From assembly GCA_054601695.1 (NCBI GenBank), contig BAAHQB010000095.1:62001-126000 (forward strand): a stretch of 64,000 bases of DNA, in the 5' to 3' direction. The translations under genes and the position numbers were made by a program. Origin of the DNA: Amorphochlora amoebiformis. Lineage: Eukaryota > Cercozoa > Chlorarachniophyceae. Below, piece after piece: positions 1 through 58,696 of the stretch; position 1 is the first letter of the stretch, and every line of letters starts with the position of its first letter. Under the pieces are notes generated by a model. That model was not told the origin of the DNA and did not search any database. It worked only from the letters and a program-made list of their open reading frames with translations.

Positions 1-261
1 TTACCTGAAATCCCACCCTAACCCTAACTATCTCACCCCCACCCTCACCCTAACCCTAACCCTGACCGTAACTTAACCCTAACCCAAAACCTAACCCTAC
101 CCCGAATATTATTCTACGCCTAACCCTAACCCTAACCCTAACCGTAACCCTAACCCTAACCCTAACCGTAACCCTAACCCTAACCCTAACCCTAACCCTA
201 ACCCTAACCCTAACCCTAACCCTAACCCTAACCCTAACCCCGATGTCACGTATGTAATTAG
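1..261 (+). repeat. CCCTAA telomere-type array forming the end of an intron
   Basis: The stretch is nearly uninterrupted CCCTAA from about 120 to 240, with degenerate units before it. It ends in TATGTAATTAG directly before the exon at 262, so it is read as the 3' part of an intron of the GYF gene, not as a chromosome end. Confidence 0.7.
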
Positions 262-5876
<5,615 letters not shown>

Positions 5877-6113
5877 ATTTCGTTCAAAAGTCTCTGAAAC
5901 AAATCTAGGAGAAAAGTGAGAGATTCTTGGAGATTTTTGGAGGGGAGGAGTTAGGGATTCTTGGATATTTTCGGGGGAGTTTTCGGAAGTTAAGAGCTTT
6001 CGGAGAGTTTCAGAATTTTAGAATCAGTCCTTCGGATTTACGTTGTATGTTTTTACATTTATTTGATATGTGTATATACTCAAAGGTATATGTAGATAGA
6101 TATGTATATACAC

Positions 6114-6152
<39 letters not shown>

Positions 6153-6258
6153 CATCCATTTTTATATTTATCTACCTATGTTTATGTTCATACATGGAAT
6201 GTATGTATATAATGCACATGCACACAAATTGATATGAATATATACACAGATTCAAGGC
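5877..6258. other. Intergenic region between the GYF gene and the 89-residue gene
   Basis: About 200 bases of unique sequence with GAGATTCTTGGAGATTTTTG near 5919 follow the stop codon. A short (TA)n tract and AT-rich sequence lead to the next ATG at 6259. No clear TATA or polyadenylation signal can be singled out against the AT-rich background. Confidence 0.4.
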
Positions 6259-6573
6259 ATGTCAGAAAGTCCTGGTTCCTCTTCAGAGAAGGTATCAAAC
6301 CCTAACCCTAACCCTAACCCTAATCCTAACCCTAACCCTAACCCTAACCCTAACCCTAGCCCTAACCCTTACCCTAATCCACAATCTAAACCTTAATACA
6401 AACTCCAACTCTAAACCTAACCCTAACCCTAACTCTAACTCTAACCCTAACTCTAACCCTAACCCTAATCCTAACCCTAACCCCTACCCAGGAAGATGAT
6501 GGGACTAAAATTTATGAGATTGAAGTGAGATTATATATTATTTTTGTAAATGCATATAAGTATGTGCGTATGT

Positions 6574-6622
<49 letters not shown>

Positions 6623-8283
6623 AATGTATGATAATATATATATATATACATATATACATATATATATATACATGTATATATATGTATGTATGTATATATT
6701 ATATATGTATATGTTAAAACACGTATATAAATATATAAAAGGTTTACATTACATATGTTCCAACGTGTTATCGTTTGAACATTTATTATTCAAGTTACAC
6801 TATGTATAGATATACGTAGATATTCATATGTACACACATATATAAATAAAATCATTCAAAAATACTTTTTATAACTAGTTTTTAAGTTTTTACCTATTAC
6901 CATAAGGGCTGCACAGTCGAAGTCAAAACGAAAATCGACCAAGAGGAACTAGAAAAAGAACTAAATGTAACCCTAACCCTAACCCTAACCCTAACCCTAA
7001 CCCTAACCCTAACCCTAACCCATACACTATTAACTAACTGTAACCGTTACTAACTGTAACCGTTACTAAAATAGTTACTAACTGTAACCGTTACTAACTG
7101 TAACCGTTACTAATTGTAACCGTTACTAACTGTAACCATTACTAACTGTAACCGTTACTAACTGTAACCGTTACTAACTGTAACCGTTACTAACTGTAAC
7201 CGTTACTAACTGTAACCGTTACTAATGTAACCGTTACCCCATTCCCAAGCTAACGCTAACCACAACCATATGAAGTCCGAATGATATCCAACCCTAATGG
7301 TAACACAACTCCAGCCTGTCACAATCTCAAATAAACCGTTAAACCCAACCCTAACCCTAAGCCTAACCCTAACTCTAACCCTAACCCTAACCCTAACCCT
7401 AACCCTAAACCTAACCCTAACCCTAACCCTAACCCTACCTAACCCATTCCTAACCCTAACACTAACCCTAATCCTAATTGTACCTGAGCTCTTTCTCGAA
7501 ACCCTAACCTTAAGCTTAACCCAAGCCTTACTCATAACTCAACCAAACCCGACCCTAGTGCTAACCCTAACATGACCCTTTTGCTAACCCTAACCTGAAC
7601 GTGGGGCTGACCCGATAACTTTATCGTAGCCGTGATTCTAGCCCTAACCCTAACCCTAACCCTTTTGCTAACCCTAACCTGAACATAAAGCTAACCCAAT
7701 ACCTTCATCGTAGCCGTGATTTTATCCCAAACCCTAACGCTAACCCTTTCGCTAACCCTGACCTGAACCTAAACGCTAACGCAATACATTTATCCCAACT
7801 GTGATTCTATCCCTAACCCTAACGCTAACCCTTTTGCTAACCCTAACCTGAACCTAATACCTTTTATCGCAGCCGTGATTCTTTCCCTAACCCTAACCCT
7901 TTTGCTAACCCTAACCTGAACTTTAAACTATACCTTTTATCGTAGGTGTGATTCTAGCCCTAGCCCTAACCCTAACCCTTTTGCTAACCCTAACCTGAAC
8001 CTAATACCTTTTATCGTAGCTGTGATTCTAGCCCTAACCCTAACCCTAACCCAACCGCTAACAGGACGTGTTTCATACGACTAGAAACGAACTTATTGTT
8101 GGGACACCAAATGTGGACAAAGGAGGGTAGGGTTAGGGTTAGGGTTAGGGTTAGGGTTAGGGTTAGGGTTAGGGATAGGGGTAGAGATAGGATTAGGGTT
8201 AGGGTTGGGGTTAGGGTTAGAGTTTGTCTTAGGGTTAGGGATAATGCTGGGGACTAATTACGGGCGTACATATTGTATATTTG

Positions 8284-8321
<38 letters not shown>

Positions 8322-8473
8322 TATTCAGTATATACATCTGAAAAGAAATATTATATATATATATATATATATATGTATACATAGTACATATATATATTTA
8401 TGTATACATGATATAGAGAATTCTTTCCATATATATGTGTGTAAATATGTTTTTATATTTTCATAAATATGCA

Positions 8474-8514
<41 letters not shown>

Positions 8515-8653
8515 TTTTATATATTTATATATATATATATATAATAAAATAGATGTATGTTTATATAAATAATAAATATATATATATATACTTGTATACA
8601 TGTGTGTATGTATCCACATATATATACACACACACACATATATATGTATATAT

Positions 8654-8718
<65 letters not shown>

Positions 8719-8759
8719 GTTTGTGCAAACATATGTACACATGTGCATATGTTTTTGTA

Positions 8760-8804
<45 letters not shown>

Positions 8805-9023
8805 ACATACATATGTACACACACATATATATATATACATATATATATATACATATATATATATAGAATAAAATAGATGTATATTTATATATATATAATA
8901 TATATATATTATATATATATGTATAAAAATATATTCAATATATATATATATATATTACATTTACACATATACATATTATATATACATTAAAATACATATA
9001 TATATATATATATGTAAGTATAC

Positions 9024-9055
<32 letters not shown>

Positions 9056-9262
9056 CATATATAACTTCAATTATATATTTTCTATGTATATATATGATAT
9101 ATATACTTTTTGAAATATATAATGTGTTACATATGCTATATATATATATATGTATATATATTTATATATATGTGTGTGTGTGTGTATGTATATGAACGTA
9201 TGTACATATACTACAAGCATATTGACAAACACAAATTGAGTATAATTTATATAATATGTACA

Positions 9263-9301
<39 letters not shown>

Positions 9302-9305
9302 ATAT

Positions 9306-9336
<31 letters not shown>

Positions 9337-9889
9337 CTATATATATATATACATATATATATATATGTGTGTGTGTGTGTATACATAAACATTTATATTC
9401 ATATACGTATTTATGTTTTTAGATATATGTGAATATATAATATATAGATCTCCATATACCTTCATGTATATATATATGTACTATACTATATATTTTTAGT
9501 ATGTATATATATCTATATAATATGTGTATATATATATATATATATAATATATATATGTATGTATATGTATATATGTATGTATGTATGTATGTATATGCAA
9601 TAAAATATATATGTGTATGTGTATATTATATATATATATATGTGTATGTATATGTATATGTAATATAATATATATATATATACACATATGCATACACATG
9701 TATACTGTACATTTATAGTATATATGTACGTATATATGTATCATATAAAGAGATATATTATATTTTATATATGTATATATACATATATATAATATGTATA
9801 TATAGAAACATATAATATACTTATAGGTGAATGACATTCTGAGTGAGATCACACATGGGTAAAAATACGCCTATATATATATACATATA

Positions 9890-9920
<31 letters not shown>

Positions 9921-10067
9921 AGTAAGTATATGTATATAAATATATATACATGTATGTATATATATGTAAATATATATGTATATACGTATATATATTTCTA
10001 TATATATATATATATATATATGTATATGTATATATATATGTATATAATCCTTATATTTGATATAATG

Positions 10068-10116
<49 letters not shown>

Positions 10117-10333
10117 CACACATATATATATATATACAACATATATACATATATATATAGCGTACATATAAATATATACAATATATATATATGTATGTAT
10201 ATGTATATATATACATATATAATATATGTGTATATATATATATATTATATATAAACATATGTATATATAGATATATATATATATTCTCTGATGAACGTTA
10301 TATAATATATAGTTATACTCTTATATATATACG

Positions 10334-10369
<36 letters not shown>

Positions 10370-10620
10370 TATATATATATATGTATATATAATATATATA
10401 TATATACATATATATGTACATATATATATATATATATAGTACATACATACATATATATACGTATATGTATATATATAATATATATATATCTATATATATA
10501 TATATAAATACACATATATATATATATATATCACTCAGAATGGTTGGTAATAACGACGTGGTTCTCGTCATCGAAAAGCATGTCACGCAGGGTGACACAT
10601 TAGTTATATGGTTGTATTAA
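6259..10620 (+). CDS. Unrecognised small acidic protein, 89 residues, 5 exons
   Basis: Proposed exons: 6259-6291, 6492-6524, 6907-6966, 8065-8126, 10539-10620 (TAA). Total 270 bases in frame. It starts [11 protein letters not shown] after GGC just before the ATG, continues [11 protein letters not shown] and a charged segment ([12 protein letters not shown]), then [20 protein letters not shown] and ends [10 protein letters not shown] recognise no family. Introns are CCCTAA (first), AT-rich (second), a composite minisatellite (third) and GGGTTA plus more than 2 kb of (TA)n (fourth). An alternative end exists: acceptor at 8238 gives a TAA at 8255-8257. I prefer 10539 because it keeps phase and adds a longer plausible C-terminus. 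The island 9827-9858 is treated as an inverted echo, not an exon. Confidence 0.5.
6967..8064 (+). repeat. Intron built from CCCTAA plus two minisatellites
   Basis: It opens as GTAACCCTAACCC. From about 7023 to 7240 a 16-base unit TAACTGTAACCGTTAC is repeated about 12 times. From about 7575 to 8050 a longer unit of roughly 65 to 105 bases recurs about six times, carrying CTTTTGCTAACCCTAACCTG and TTTATCGTAGCCGTGATTC. It ends CGCTAACAG. Confidence 0.65.
8127..10538. repeat. GGGTTA block then about 2.2 kb of (TA)n
   Basis: The intron starts GTAGGGTTAGGG and is reverse-oriented telomere-type repeat to about 8240. After that it is nearly pure (TA)n with TATG/TGTG interruptions. The only unique island, 9827-9858, carries ACATTCTGAGTGAGAT, the approximate reverse complement of the acceptor region at 10529-10545. 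Confidence 0.6.
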
Positions 10621-11071
10621 TTATATTGTCAAACCCCCTGGAGATCACATGAGATCTTGGAGATTGATCGAGATCGTTTCATATATACTACCCGTTATTA
10701 CCACATACTACCCGGAACTAATGACCTAAAATTCAATCAATATCACGCTTCCGAAACTTCCTCGAAGATTCCGAGTGCGTTCGTTTGAGAAATTCGCATG
10801 GTTCTAGAACAATCTTCGCGCACGTGTCCGGCCGCTGTTTTTCCATAAAATCAAACCGGGCTTATCCCAGTAGCGTAATCCATGTAGCATAGTATAGCAG
10901 GTAAATCTGAACAGGTTACCCGAAAAGCGGTCAACAGCAGCACTAACTAGCGTGCATGAGTTGATTCGTAGCGGTCTATTGTAGCACTACGGAACAAGAT
11001 TGTATACAATGTATAGTATAAAACATATTTATATATACATATATATATATATATTTTTTGATATATATGTG

Positions 11072-11108
<37 letters not shown>

Positions 11109-11138
11109 GGTTAGTAGTGATGTATCGGTGGGGTAGAT
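10621..11138. other. Intergenic region with a shared post-gene element
   Basis: Unique sequence from the stop to about 11010, then (TA)n. The start contains CCCCTGGAGATCACATGAGA, CTTGGAGATTGATCGAGATC and GTTTCAT, which resembles the sequence after the stop of the 59-residue gene (22553-22605). No RNA gene was recognised. Confidence 0.45.
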
Positions 11139-21212
<10,074 letters not shown>

Positions 21213-21565
21213 CTTTAGAATTAGGGCTAGGGTTAGGGTTAGTGTTAGAATTAGGGTTAGCTAGGGTTAGGGTTAGGGTTACGGTTAGGGTTAGCTGGGG
21301 TTAGGGTTAGGGTTAGAAGTAAGAAACAGGAGTAGAGTTACTGTTATGGTTAGAATAGAGTTAGAATTATGATTAGAGATTAGTGAGAGCTAGGGTTAGG
21401 GTTAGTGATTGTGGTCGGAGCTGGAGCTAGGGTTAGGGTTAGGGTTCTAATTAGGGTTAGAGTTAGGGTTAGGGTTAGGGTTAGGGTTAGAGGCTGGATC
21501 GGGCTGGAGTTAGAGTTATGTTAGGGTTAGGGTTAGAGTTAGGGTAGGGGGGTATTGTTAAGGTT
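21213..21565. repeat. TTAGGG-oriented intergenic array
   Basis: GGGTTA units with many variants fill the space between the stop at 21212 and the ATG at 21566. This is probably the 3' flank of one gene and the 5' flank of the next. No promoter motif can be separated from the repeat. Confidence 0.55.
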
Positions 21566-21655
21566 ATGGTTCAGATATTATTAAGACTTTGGGTGTTTTG
21601 GTACATGTATATTTTGACATGAATATATGGTATATAGTTACATATTTTACATGTA

Positions 21656-21705
<50 letters not shown>

Positions 21706-21736
21706 ATATATAAGTATATCAATGTACAGATATAAG

Positions 21737-21781
<45 letters not shown>

Positions 21782-22416
21782 TACATCATAAAATAATACC
21801 TTAATATCAGGTTTTAATTCACAACCTTGACACAACATACAAAGACTTTGAAGGCAAACCCTAACCCTAACCCTAAGCCTAACCCTAACCCTAACTCTAA
21901 CCCTAACCCTAACCCTAACCCTAACTCTACCTAGGGCACATTGGAGTGATCAATAGCACCCTTACAAAACACGGAAGGGTTTCCTAACGCTAACCCAACC
22001 CTAACCCTAACCCTAACCCTAACCCTAACCTTAACCCTAGCTGTAACCCTAACTCAAAGCGTAATCTTAGCCCTAACATAATTGTAATTCTAGCTCGAGT
22101 ACTAAACTTAACCCTGAGATTACTCTAGCCGTAATCATAAACCCTAACCCTAACCCTAACCCTAACCCTAACCCTAACCCTAACCCTAACCCTAACCCTA
22201 ACCCTAACCCTAACCCTAACCCTAACCCTAACCCTAACCCTAACCCTAACCCTACCGTGTTCAGTACGAAGTTTTAGCGTATATGCAAGAAGAGGAAGAA
22301 ACCGTAGGGCTAATCTACTAACCCTAACCCTAACCCTAACCCTAACCCTAACCCTAACCCTTAACCTAAACCTCAAATTTAAAATGTAAACGAGATATTT
22401 TCGTAATTCTACATAT

Positions 22417-22485
<69 letters not shown>

Positions 22486-22529
22486 TGTATATTGCTAACA
22501 AGCGTTTGAGGACACGTGCCGAATGGTAG
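21566..22529 (+). CDS. Unrecognised 59-residue protein, 5 exons
   Basis: Proposed exons: 21566-21592, 21811-21853, 21935-21978, 22265-22303, 22503-22529 (TAG). Total 180 bases in frame. The protein begins MVQILLRLW, continues VLIHNLDTTYKDFEGHIG, VINSTLTKHGRYEVLAYM and ends EEEETRLRTRAEW. The intron after 21853 uses a GC donor (GAAG|GCAAACCCTAAC); with it the Gly codon is completed and the frame holds. Introns 2 to 4 begin in or contain CCCTAA. I recognise no family. The start rests only on phase and an ATG, so the first exon is the least certain. Confidence 0.5.
22130..22264 (+). repeat. Perfect CCCTAA intron array
   Basis: About 20 uninterrupted CCCTAA units precede the acceptor TGTTCAG of exon 22265-22303. 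A second shorter block (22320-22362) follows the exon. Confidence 0.75.
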
Positions 22530-22902
22530 ATGTCATACTTATAACGTATACTAAAGCCCTCTGGAGATTGTCGGAGAGTCTGGAGATTATCCAAGATCGT
22601 CTCATTAGCTAATCCCCGGTAGTAACGGGCTTTCATGATGGGAGAGAAAAACTTGTGCACACAATGAGAAGTAGAATCCAAAGAGCATAGAAGAATTGAA
22701 TTTCGCATTCGGTGTAGTCCAGTAGACACAACACACACGTGTACGTATCCACGCACACGTGTGCGTAGCCACACACACGTGTGCGTAGCCACACACACGT
22801 GTGCGTAGTCGATGCTAACAGGCTATGGGCCTCAGCGAAACTGTTGCCCTTCAGAGATATACTATTCCTCTGCTGCAAACAATCATATATATATATATAT
22901 AG

Positions 22903-22937
<35 letters not shown>

Positions 22938-23255
22938 CAGATACATATATACACACACACATACACATATACACATATGTTTATATATGTATATATATAT
23001 ATATATACATATACATTTGTATATTCCCATACGTGCACATTAAAAAAAGGAAACATGTATATATGTAAATACAATATTTTCCAGGAAGACGTATATATTT
23101 CATACATGTACATTAAAAAAAAAAGAAACATATACATGCACATATAATATTGAATGATTTATAAGTCTTTTTACTATCACGTGACTGTATAAACTGTATA
23201 TACACAAAGATATATAGTATATATATATATATATGCATGTTATATATATATACAC

Positions 23256-23309
<54 letters not shown>

Positions 23310-23415
23310 GTTTGTGTGTCCGTGTGTGTATTTATACACATATGTTATGTATGTATGTATGTTATATGCATGTATGTATGTATGTGCTTATTATGAAATT
23401 CAAAGCTCTTTCGAA

Positions 23416-23467
<52 letters not shown>

Positions 23468-23749
23468 TTATATATATATAAAAATATATATATAAAAATA
23501 TATATATATGTGTATATGGATGTATGTATATGTATGTATTTTCTTTCTATGCAAATCATACTAAAGAGCAACTATATTCAAACATGTCTATATTCATACA
23601 TGCATACAACATATATATAATTATATCATTTATACACAATGTATAAACATAACATTATATCAAAATGAACCCCAAACCCTCAATCTAACTAACCCTAACA
23701 GTAACCCTAACCCTAACCCTAACCCTAACCCTAACCCTAACCCTAATAG
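22530..23749. other. Intergenic or 5' region of the WW-domain gene
   Basis: The first 90 bases after the stop carry the shared element CCTCTGGAGATTGTCGGAGA then CTGGAGATTATCCAAGATCG. From 22732 to 22810 a 20-base unit (ACACACACGTGTGCGTAGCC) repeats about four times. An ATG at 22825 opens [20 protein letters not shown] but runs into (TA)n without a fitting donor; it may be the first exon of the next gene. The rest is (TA)n, TATG and a CCCTAA block at 23680-23749. Confidence 0.4.
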
Positions 23750-39816
<16,067 letters not shown>

Positions 39817-40018
39817 TTTTATAAGTACTCTCTAGTCAGCCTAATATCTAAATATATACCCCTCTCCTTGGGTGTCCATTGCGACGTATTACTGGTGACT
39901 ACAAGACTCCTGCAGCGGATATGCAGCTCGATTTGTTCCGCCATTGATAATTTCTAGGTTATCGAGTTATGTGCACGTTAGTACGTAAGTATGATTTATA
40001 TGTTACATCATTATAGTG

Positions 40019-40111
<93 letters not shown>

Positions 40112-40135
40112 ATATATATATATATATATATATAT

Positions 40136-40171
<36 letters not shown>

Positions 40172-41008
40172 AGCTTGTCTAGCTTGTTGATCATTAGACT
40201 CGATCAGAAAGCGTACGCGTCACAATAATTGTGTCTAAGTTAAAATTTCGCACGATTAGTACGTAGATTCATTCAATTTTATGGTATACATATATACACT
40301 AGACACATTTAGCACGTTAATATGAGTTGATTTATTAACATACGTACGTACGTACGTACGTACGTGTACCCTGTTACATAAATAATATATTACTAGTCTC
40401 ATCCGATGGGATGTTTATATCATTACATGCGCAAGTTACTGTGCTCGTGTGTGCGTAACTCTGTAACTCTAGTAACGTATGACATTCGTACGTACGTACG
40501 TATACTAGGTATGTATATGTAAACTATGATTGAGATGATATGTTATCTATTGTATACACTCTAGACACTTGATCTAATAAAAGATTGATATTGGTCATTC
40601 ACTATATCTAGTATATATATATACTAGATATACATCATCAAGATGATAATATCTACTAGATCTAATCTAAGCATCTAGGCTATCTCCGATTATCTAGATT
40701 AAGGTCAGATTACCGAAAAGATATATAATTTTTTTAATTTTTAATCCAGACATCGACGCCGACAGCTAGACAGCCATGCATGATACGTATCTACTGGACT
40801 ACTACTTATTATGCCGAAAAAGTCTAGAAAAATCAAGGAAAATGCCCATGTCAAGCTGGGCACGTGTCATCCATGAAGGAACTGGACGACGAAAAAGATA
40901 TTTCCTATTCGAATTTAGGTCGGATATATCTATGTTAAGATATATCTATATCATATCTATATGAGTGTAGAGATATATATATGTGTTTATATGTGTGTAT
41001 ATATATGT

Positions 41009-41044
<36 letters not shown>

Positions 41045-41052
41045 GTATGAGA
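39817..41052. other. Convergent intergenic region with a decayed copy of the last exon
   Basis: At 39851-39952 the sequence ATATACCCCTCTCCTTGGGT, GTCCATTGCGACGTATTAC and GGATATGCAGCTCGATTTG repeats the preceding terminal exon with frameshifts and no AG. (TA)n lies at 40018-40168. Unique sequence from 40170 to 40780 includes (ACGT)n at 40340-40366 and 40486-40503. A 62-residue open frame at 40776-40964 is probably chance. Confidence 0.45.
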
Positions 41053-54468
<13,416 letters not shown>

Positions 54469-54839
54469 TTTATCAGTGAGAGTCGGGGGCCGTTATTAAT
54501 GAAACTGTCAAATCTTTTCAAATATCCGATTTCTTTTAGGAGTTCTCGCCTAAATATATAAATAAATATCCGAAATATCCTGAGGAGGGTTATAAGGTAT
54601 TTATGTCTAAAATAAGTATGATATAATAGTTCGTGATATGTAAATATATCACTTCTATATGTTAATTCTATATTTGCATATCTAAATATCAAGTTGCCAA
54701 TATCTTGAAGAAACGCGACCTTTGTCACCTTGCGTGACATCTCTTTGGAAAGCACCCCCGTGGCCCATCGGGACGCGCGCAGCCTGGTGCCTAGTACGAA
54801 ATGCTATCGCGCCAAGCCATAGGGTACGCGGGTGTGACC
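54469..54839. promoter_or_regulatory. Divergent promoter region, DNase II (-) and CBS protein (+)
   Basis: About 370 bases of unique, non-repetitive sequence separate the two presumed start codons, one on each strand. It is the most complex non-coding stretch in the window. No element can be named with confidence; the bidirectional role is inferred from position. Confidence 0.4.
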
Positions 54840-55773
54840 ATGACGACCATTTTTTTGCTTTCGGCGCTGGGAACCTCCAGAGGTGGGCATGTTTGGGGTG
54901 TATAGGATGGTATTTTCTCAATTTTTCTTTCTCCCTCTTCGAAGACACCGGGTATTTGGACGCTGTTGGCCGTTTTGACTCTATGTCTTGAAAAAAGAAA
55001 TTGAATACTCAGGCCTTGGTTCTACTGCACGGCCTTCAATACACTCGTCAGCCAGAATAATGCGGCATCCGATGTGTCTCCGCACCTCAAAGTCCACATT
55101 CGTCCCGACATCATTTGATTCAACAAACTTTCGCACACCAGATATGGGGCGATCGCCGAGTAAAATCGAGCTCCATGCTTACACTAATGCCGGACTTGAT
55201 ACTCAGACTATGACAGAATCTCAGGTTCGATCTATGAAAGTCGGGGGAGGGGGGTCATGATTGGTGCCGAAAATCAAGTTTCTGATGTGCGCGTTTGTCA
55301 GGTCGGGTCGATGATGACTAGGGACCCTGTCACTCTGACATTGGAGACGGATGTACTTATCGCTGCACAGATGATGGTGGAGAGGAGGCTCGCGGGTGAG
55401 GTTTTTGGAATATGTGCATGGGTTGTGGAAAACAAGCGAAGGATACATACATATCAACAACATAAAACCAGTATTACGTATACGTATTGATACTTTATGG
55501 CATATGGCTGAGTGGTTGTTCTAATTTACAGGACTGCCCGTGGTTGACGAGGAGTGTAATTTCCTAGGGATGGTAAGCGACTTGGACATTATGACCTCCG
55601 ACATTATGCCCGGTGCATATCTAAACTAACCTGACCCCAACCCTGACCTTCGGATTTGGTGTTGGGAAACTTTATTTTATGTGTAGCAGTACTGATGGAG
55701 TAACATGTAAATTGGGAGATCATAGCAGTTGGGATTTAGAATGAATACTAATGTCGCAGTGATATATATATGA

Positions 55774-55840
<67 letters not shown>

Positions 55841-55912
55841 ATATATATATGCATATATTATATATACATATAAATATATATGTGTATATATATATATATA
55901 TTATATATAATG

Positions 55913-55951
<39 letters not shown>

Positions 55952-56107
55952 ATATATATATATATGTACATATGTGTATATGTGCATATATACATATGTA
56001 CATGTATATATTCGGTACTAGGATCGTATTGACGACTTGGATGCCATATTTTAGATATTTTTATATATATATTATATATAATGTATATATGGTGTTTATA
56101 TATTATA

Positions 56108-56142
<35 letters not shown>

Positions 56143-56237
56143 TACAAAAATATGTGCATATACATATATACACAAATACATGTGTATAAGTATATACTAG
56201 GCACTCTGGGTCGTATTGACGATTTGGATGCCATATT

Positions 56238-56303
<66 letters not shown>

Positions 56304-56713
56304 ATATGCATATATACATATATACATATGTATATGCATATATTAGGTACTCAGGGTCGTATTGACGATTTGGATGCTATATTCCCACGAAGCGGTGAAT
56401 GAAGAGTATATATATATATATATACGTATTTATGCACATATATATATAGAGAGAGAGAGAGATAGAAATATATATATATATATAAAAAATATACACATAT
56501 ACATATACATATATAAATATATACACATACATATAACTACATATACTCAACATCATACATCCCAACAGACTTTGACTGGAACTCCTTCCGGACTCTCAAA
56601 AAACAGCTAAAGAAGCTTAGGGTACCCTTCTGCTCGCTTCTTCTGCTCTCTTTTTCCCCCCTCCCTCTTCTTGTCCTCCCGTATCTCTATCTCCTCTACT
56701 TGCTTCCCTTTCC

Positions 56714-56788
<75 letters not shown>

Positions 56789-56902
56789 ATACATGTATGT
56801 ATGTATATATACATATATATAAATATATGCTAGGTATACCTTAACCCTGAACTCTCCCGATGTTTCTCGCATCTTTTATTAGCGTTAACCTAACCCTCAA
56901 AT

Positions 56903-56952
<50 letters not shown>

Positions 56953-57401
56953 GATATATATGTTATATTCATTAATATGTATTATTTACACACATAATAC
57001 ATACATACACATGCATACATACATATACATATATACATATATATATATATACATATATATATATACCCTCAACTCTCTCTCTTACAAGCGTTATTCTAAC
57101 CGTTACATTTAAGTTACTCTTAATTATTCTAACCGTTACATTTAAGTTACTCTTAGCTTAGAAGCGTTATCCTAACCGTTACATTTTACGTTATTCTTAG
57201 GGTCGAAAGGTGAGGGAGATTATGACGGAGGCTAGCGATGTTATAATGGTATATTTCATGTGTATTATGTGTATATGTGTAGTATATATGTATACATATA
57301 ATATATATATATATATATATACGGAGGCTAGCGATGTTATAATGGTATATTTCATGTGTATTATGTGTATATGTATAGTGTATATATATATATATACATA
57401 C

Positions 57402-57442
<41 letters not shown>

Positions 57443-57504
57443 TATATACGGAGGCTAGCGATGTTATAATGGTATATTTCATGTGTATTATGTGTATATG
57501 TATA

Positions 57505-57545
<41 letters not shown>

Positions 57546-57728
57546 TATACATATATATATTTATATATATATTATATATATATATATATATACACGGAGG
57601 CTAGCGATGTTATAATGGTATATTTCATGTGTATTATGTGTATAAGTATAGTATATATACATATATATACACGGAGGCTAGCGATGTTACAATGGTTATA
57701 TTTCATGTGTATTATGTGTATATGTATA

Positions 57729-57782
<54 letters not shown>

Positions 57783-57949
57783 GGAGGCTAGCGATGTTAT
57801 AATGGTATATTTCATGTGTATTATGTGTATATGCATAGTATATTTATATATATATATATATATATATAATTTATATATATATATATATGACGTATATATA
57901 TACACACAATTCTTGCTACATACATTATATATGTACTAAACACATAATC

Positions 57950-58031
<82 letters not shown>

Positions 58032-58084
58032 TATATATGTGTGTGTGTGTGTGTATTCATGCATCTGCAAAAACATATTATATA

Positions 58085-58133
<49 letters not shown>

Positions 58134-58178
58134 ATATATATATTATATATATATTATATATATTATGTATATTATGCG

Positions 58179-58210
<32 letters not shown>

Positions 58211-58639
58211 GCACGTATCCAGGTGTCACCGTCAGACAGCATCGACTCCACAGCTAACGTATTAATAAGGTATATATATATATATATATATGTACACATG
58301 CTTTATTTATAATATAGATGTATTATATATATATATAAGTTAGATTTACATTAATGCATATTTTATATTTTTATGGTTGTATGAACGTATAATATTATGC
58401 AATAATAATAATACATACAAATGTGTAGATATGTATGCCATATAACATACATAAATATGCATGCATGAATATATATATGTATATAATATATAAATATATA
58501 CATATATATATGATATATATGTATGTATAATATTTATATATATAAATATAATATATATGTATATATATATTATGCGCATAATCAATAATCTACAATACAT
58601 ATAAAGATGTAGATATATGTACGTATAGCTCGACTGGTA

Positions 58640-58696
<57 letters not shown>

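Noticed and set aside
1-240. A chromosome end (true telomere)
   Set aside because: Many such arrays occur in both orientations throughout the window and are bounded by splice sites of in-frame exons.
9827-9858. An internal exon of the 89-residue gene
   Set aside because: Phase fails on one side, and the sequence is close to the reverse complement of the acceptor at 10531.
10640-11010. An RNA gene (tRNA or snRNA) in unique intergenic sequence
   Set aside because: I could not fold a cloverleaf or find conserved tRNA boxes or snRNA motifs; the same holds for 59573-60467.
40776-40964. A 62-codon plus-strand ORF, or MPKKSRKIKENAHVKLG in another frame
   Set aside because: Two frames are open over the same stretch, there is no splice structure and no recognised family.
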